A DNA stretch of 64,000 nt from Rhopalosiphum padi (Eukaryota > Arthropoda > Insecta > Hemiptera > Aphididae), in assembly GCF_020882245.1 (NCBI RefSeq), contig NC_083598.1:37857858-37921857 (forward strand). The letters run 5' to 3'. The notes under the pieces were generated by a model that was not told the origin of the DNA, did no database searches, and worked only from the letters and a program-made list of their open reading frames with translations. Below are positions 61,201-64,000 of this stretch, piece by piece. The stretch's first letter is position 1. Each line of letters begins with the position of its first letter. Made by a program: the position numbers and the translations under genes.

Positions 61201-63805
61201 TGTCCCGTGAAGAATCATACTTTAAAATCACTGAAATCTTATCACCACCAAAAATAGTCATATTAAATACATTAACTGAACCATTAGATGAAAGCAGAGA
61301 AATTGACTAAATCAGAGGAATGTCAAGAAATTCAAATCAATTTACAAAGGTAATAGAGTTACAGAAGAGGTCAATCTATAAATTATCCAATAGAATTTGT
61401 AAATTCATCGGAGCCTGCTGGAATGTCACCGCACATATTAACGTTAAAAGTTGGCTCCCCTAAACTGCTTCTTCAGAATCTAAACATGCCAAAGTTGTAG
61501 AACGAAATCATTCAAACCAATTGATGTCGAATATAATTAAAACAAGACAAATAATTATTAACAGCAAACAGGAGAATATATTTTAATGATTCTGTGTGAT
61601 TCAAATTTCCAACTAATCCCACTAATTTCCCTGTTACTTTGAAGTGATTACAGTTCCTACTTTCCTAGTGTGGCTTGTATTCGCAATGGAAATAATAAGA
61701 GCAGTATGTCACTAGCAAGTCACTATGTCTTAACCATTAAGAACTAACGGATTAGATTTAGAAAATTCTTGTTTTTCGTACAGTCAACAATATATCACTT
61801 CTCTAAAGTATTAATTCCAAAAACTCTATACTATATTTATACACCGAATATGTAAACGAGGATAATTAGTTATAATCAGAGTTAGGATATTGAAAAATTT
61901 CAAAAAATGAACTTAAAACGTTATCTAAAAATCTAATTAAATAAGTGAAAAAACTGTATTTATAAACAATAATTTTTATTAGAGATATGGGTGTGATAAT
62001 AAGGTTAGGTTATTTAAAATATGAATTATAATATTAATAAACAATATATACATTTATTCCAAATAATTTATAAATATAATACTCGATAAGCCTGTATAAA
62101 TGGTATATGTCAGAAGAGCACTTGTTTAATCAATGTATATAACACTCAAGCAGCAAATCTTATCGGTACGCGATAAATTTAATCACAACAGAAACCCCAC
62201 AATAATAATATTAAGGTTATTTTTTTAAATATTGTACAAATTTTATTTAAAATCTAAAATTTGAGAAAAATGCCCCACTTTGTACAAAAACTATAAAAAA
62301 TCACGTTAAAAACAAAAAAAATGCAAAATAAAATTAGAACAATCTAAATTAATGGAGCGTGAAACAAATTTTTAGCTATATTTTAACCATTGTATAGAAT
62401 CATAGGAAAAAAATGCAAAAGTCATCTGCATCTTAACTCTAGTAATAATATATTAAAATAAAAAAAAAGAACAATTTTTCAAGTTTTATCTACTGTTTAA
62501 TGGGTGTTAGAACTTAGAAGTATACATATTCATTTAGTAGTCCACCAGTAACAAAATGATTAAGAATAGCTTTCTAGATGGCCATAGATTGTCCCTTCTC
62601 GATACCATTTTTCTTATACAATGGCTTATTATTCAAATCATATTTGTCGAATATGATTTACACTAGTCTTATTACACAATGGTGAATACATTTTTTATTC
62701 GTCTAAAATATTATTAATAGATTCATTTTAATGCCTCATCATGTTTTTCGTGAATCGTGACACCGTGGAAATCACACTATCATCATACATAAACTTATAA
62801 AACTTACATTCTTTTATTGAATCTGAATAATCTTATTTCGGAGTATCTAAAAAATAAATGAGTTAATTTATTAACTTATATCAATGTACAGACATTATTA
62901 ATCTACGGTTTGAATAATGATTTTATAACTTATATGCTAGTATGATTATTATATTTCAAATGTTTATAAATCACTCATCGATAAGGGTTAAAAATTGTAA
63001 TATACCAACCAGGTATTAAACATAAATATGTATATTAAGACTATATCTCCAGGACCCAAATTATAATTTCCATAATTTATTTCTAAACACTGCTGATCAA
63101 AAAAGAGATCAGAATTATTTCCTTAGAAGTATTCATATAATATAAGTTCCAATTTGATTTTAAAATTAAATCTACTAGAGAACCTTAATGTGACCTAGAT
63201 ACAGCTTCTACAGCTTCCCTTGCCCTAAAATATATTTTCTCCTATTGGTATTAATGTGCCTTAGTTACTCTACTTAAAATGAATGTGAATTTTGAAGATG
63301 AAAGTTACAATACTCTAATAAAGTTGAAGGTAGATCCATTATTTATAAAATATCAATAATAAACATGAAGAAAACATTTAAGGAAATAGGTTGATCAGTT
63401 TGAGCATTTTTTTTTATACATTACTTTATTAATTTATTATCAGCACAATGTAACATTTAGGTTGAGGGGGGGGGTACAATTTGTCCCAAAATTGCCCCTT
63501 AAATTATATAGTATCCCATGCCATTTTTACCAGTCCGTTTACCTAGTTTAGAGTGTATAACATGTTGATAGTGTATGACTATCCAGAGTAGACGTTTAAC
63601 GTTACATGCCTGCCATAAAAAAAAAAGTAGCATGACCGAGAAGACAATTGATCAATATAATTGTATAACGGTAAATAAATATTTTATGATTAAACATAGT
63701 ACGCTAGTTACATTTAAAATTAAATATATATATCATTCCTATATTGTTCCTAGTCGGTACAAAAATAGAATACAAACTTACGATTTGTTGTGTATAATTT
63801 GTCAT
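47950..63805 (-). CDS. Gene C: 3' part of a third paralogue, start off the right edge
   Basis: Twenty exons, high to low: 63782-63805, 62808-62831 (or 62846), 59788-59829, 58791-58838, 58228-58236, 56754-56780, 55406-55450, 54902-54949, 54667-54756, 54467-54499, 53829-53870, 52238-52285, 52000-52008, 51202-51228, 50952-50996, 50670-50717, 49750-49782, 49226-49253, 48522-48547, 47950-47987. Using the 24-nt form of the second exon, the chain is open for 244 codons including TAA 47950-47952. Introns are phase 1 except one phase 2 intron between 49226-49253 and 48522-48547. The signal peptide and first module I exons must lie beyond 64000. Compared with B, C has two extra exons (90 and 33 nt) and lacks three exons near the 3' end. 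Least sure are 49226-49253 with donor GTTATA, and 48522-48547. Confidence 0.68.
48840..52010. repeat. Segmental duplication block, gene C copy
   Basis: Partner of 20850-24370. The order of exons and introns is the same throughout. Confidence 0.8.
50115..50406. mobile_element. MITE with CCCGTTTCGCC ends, gene C intron
   Basis: Perfect 11-bp inverted ends CCCGTTTCGCC and GGCGAAACGGG. In gene B the same insertion begins at 22136 but has lost its right half after about 22220, so B carries an internal deletion of an element that C keeps whole. Confidence 0.65.
53829..58838 (-). CDS. Gene C module II with extra exons
   Basis: In transcript order: 58791-58838 (KVGGIKEGTTVTVEK, GCAAGT donor), 58228-58236 (Q-C-V), 56754-56780 (ELKERGYV), 55406-55450 (KLGIFNYAFSKKEP), 54902-54949 (DNTGNASTDTVDIEI), 54667-54756 (90 nt, begins AEISDIAVENVDHLT), 54467-54499 (VPIEEIKNST) and 53829-53870 (KILNSTEWCKIHE). 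The 90-nt and 33-nt exons have no counterpart in gene B, where the same interval is a single intron of 437 nt. DNA from about 54180 to 54960 consists of repeated related blocks ending in ATTAGT-like acceptor flanks, so these exons look like local amplifications. Confidence 0.65.
54940..56920. repeat. Segmental duplication block 3, gene C copy
   Basis: Partner of 26190-29260, shorter because of deletions within the repeat-derived part. Confidence 0.8.
55715..56075. repeat. Dispersed repeat fragment, gene C intron
   Basis: Counterpart of 27180-27710 with an internal deletion of about 200 bp. Position and flanks match, so it is the same old insertion. Confidence 0.55.
56930..58200. other. Gene C intron DNA absent from gene B
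   Basis: About 950 bp here (56930-57890) have no match in the gene B intron at 29270. AT-rich, no frame. A possible 12-nt exon at about 57683 contains an in-frame stop and was dropped. Confidence 0.45.
59788..63805 (-). CDS. Gene C late module I exons
   Basis: In transcript order: 63782-63805 (DKLYTTN), 62808-62831 or 62808-62846, and 59788-59829 (KINNAETWCESNA). The middle exon carries a 9-bp insertion relative to gene B. With the old upstream acceptor (TTTTTTAG) it contains an in-frame TAA. With the AAATAAG created inside it, it is 24 nt and open (YSDSIKE). Only one W-C exon is seen here, where gene B has two. Confidence 0.6.
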
Positions 63806-63961
63806 CTAGAAAAAAATATAGGATGTGTTGTGTCAATTAAAATAATAGGTATAAAGAATTATTAACCAACAGAATAAATAATGATCATAATCAATAAAGA
63901 AAATAATTAAATTCGCGGTTAAAAGCTGTTGTTACGAGGTCTTATAATCTATATTATATAA

Positions 63962-64000
63962 CAGGGGTGGCCAACTTGCAGCTCGCGAGACGCATGAGGC
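63962..64000. mobile_element. hAT MITE, gene C copy, cut by window edge
   Basis: It is identical over all 39 visible bases to the element at 37552 and has the same TTATATAA flank, so it is the same ancestral insertion carried by the duplication. Confidence 0.85.

Larger units (their letters stand above)
59440..64000. repeat. Segmental duplication block 2, gene C copy
   Basis: Partner of 33000-37590. It carries the same hAT insertion at its right edge. Confidence 0.85.

Noticed and set aside
13..64000. CRISPR arrays, operons, ribosome binding sites, tRNA or rRNA genes
   Set aside because: None seen; the window is eukaryotic and the only repeats are transposon or duplication related.

Overview
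The window is very AT-rich eukaryotic DNA. Its base composition, the mix of Tigger/pogo, mariner, hAT-like and OTU-Helitron remnants, and above all its gene structure point to a plant-sucking hemipteran, most likely an aphid. This is inference from sequence alone; no marker gene fixes the species. There is almost no long open reading frame outside transposons.

The host genes are hidden in very small exons. Three tandem paralogues lie on the minus strand. Gene A starts at 8743 and runs off the left edge. Gene B appears complete, from 40719 down to 16122, about 24.6 kb. Gene C enters from the right edge and ends at 47950. The start exons of A and B each encode a 24-residue signal peptide (both 73 nt), preceded by a conserved TATA box. 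B continues through about 25 further exons of 6-69 nt. Introns in B fall after the first base of a codon, every internal exon length is a multiple of three, and the chained frame stays open to a stop codon with an overlapping AATAAA. The predicted B product is about 310 residues. It holds four degenerate modules, the first three with a Cys on a 9-nt exon or just after an exon junction, an L...G-aromatic stretch, and a closing W-C or F-C motif. This architecture strongly resembles the aphid 'bicycle' class of putative secreted effectors, or a sister family. Membership is not proven here.

Layout: 1-8743, gene A with foldback and hAT-type insertions in its introns. 8744-16120, A-B intergenic DNA with repeats and a CpG-rich patch at about 10.65-12.05 kb. 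16122-40719, gene B, carrying a mariner relic (16818-17770), a Tigger element (31239-32935) and a hAT MITE (37552-37774). 40720-47949, B-C intergenic DNA with copies of the gene-upstream sequence, a Helitron cluster (42786-45243) and a decayed transposase-like relic (46190-47480). 47950-64000, gene C. Large parts of B and C are near-identical, including intron insertions they share, so the array arose by segmental duplication. Identity then became patchy through indels and possibly gene conversion.

If secreted, these proteins would act together as a diversified salivary or haemolymph protein family. Differences between paralogues are mostly exon gain, exon loss and splice-site shifts rather than ordinary point divergence.
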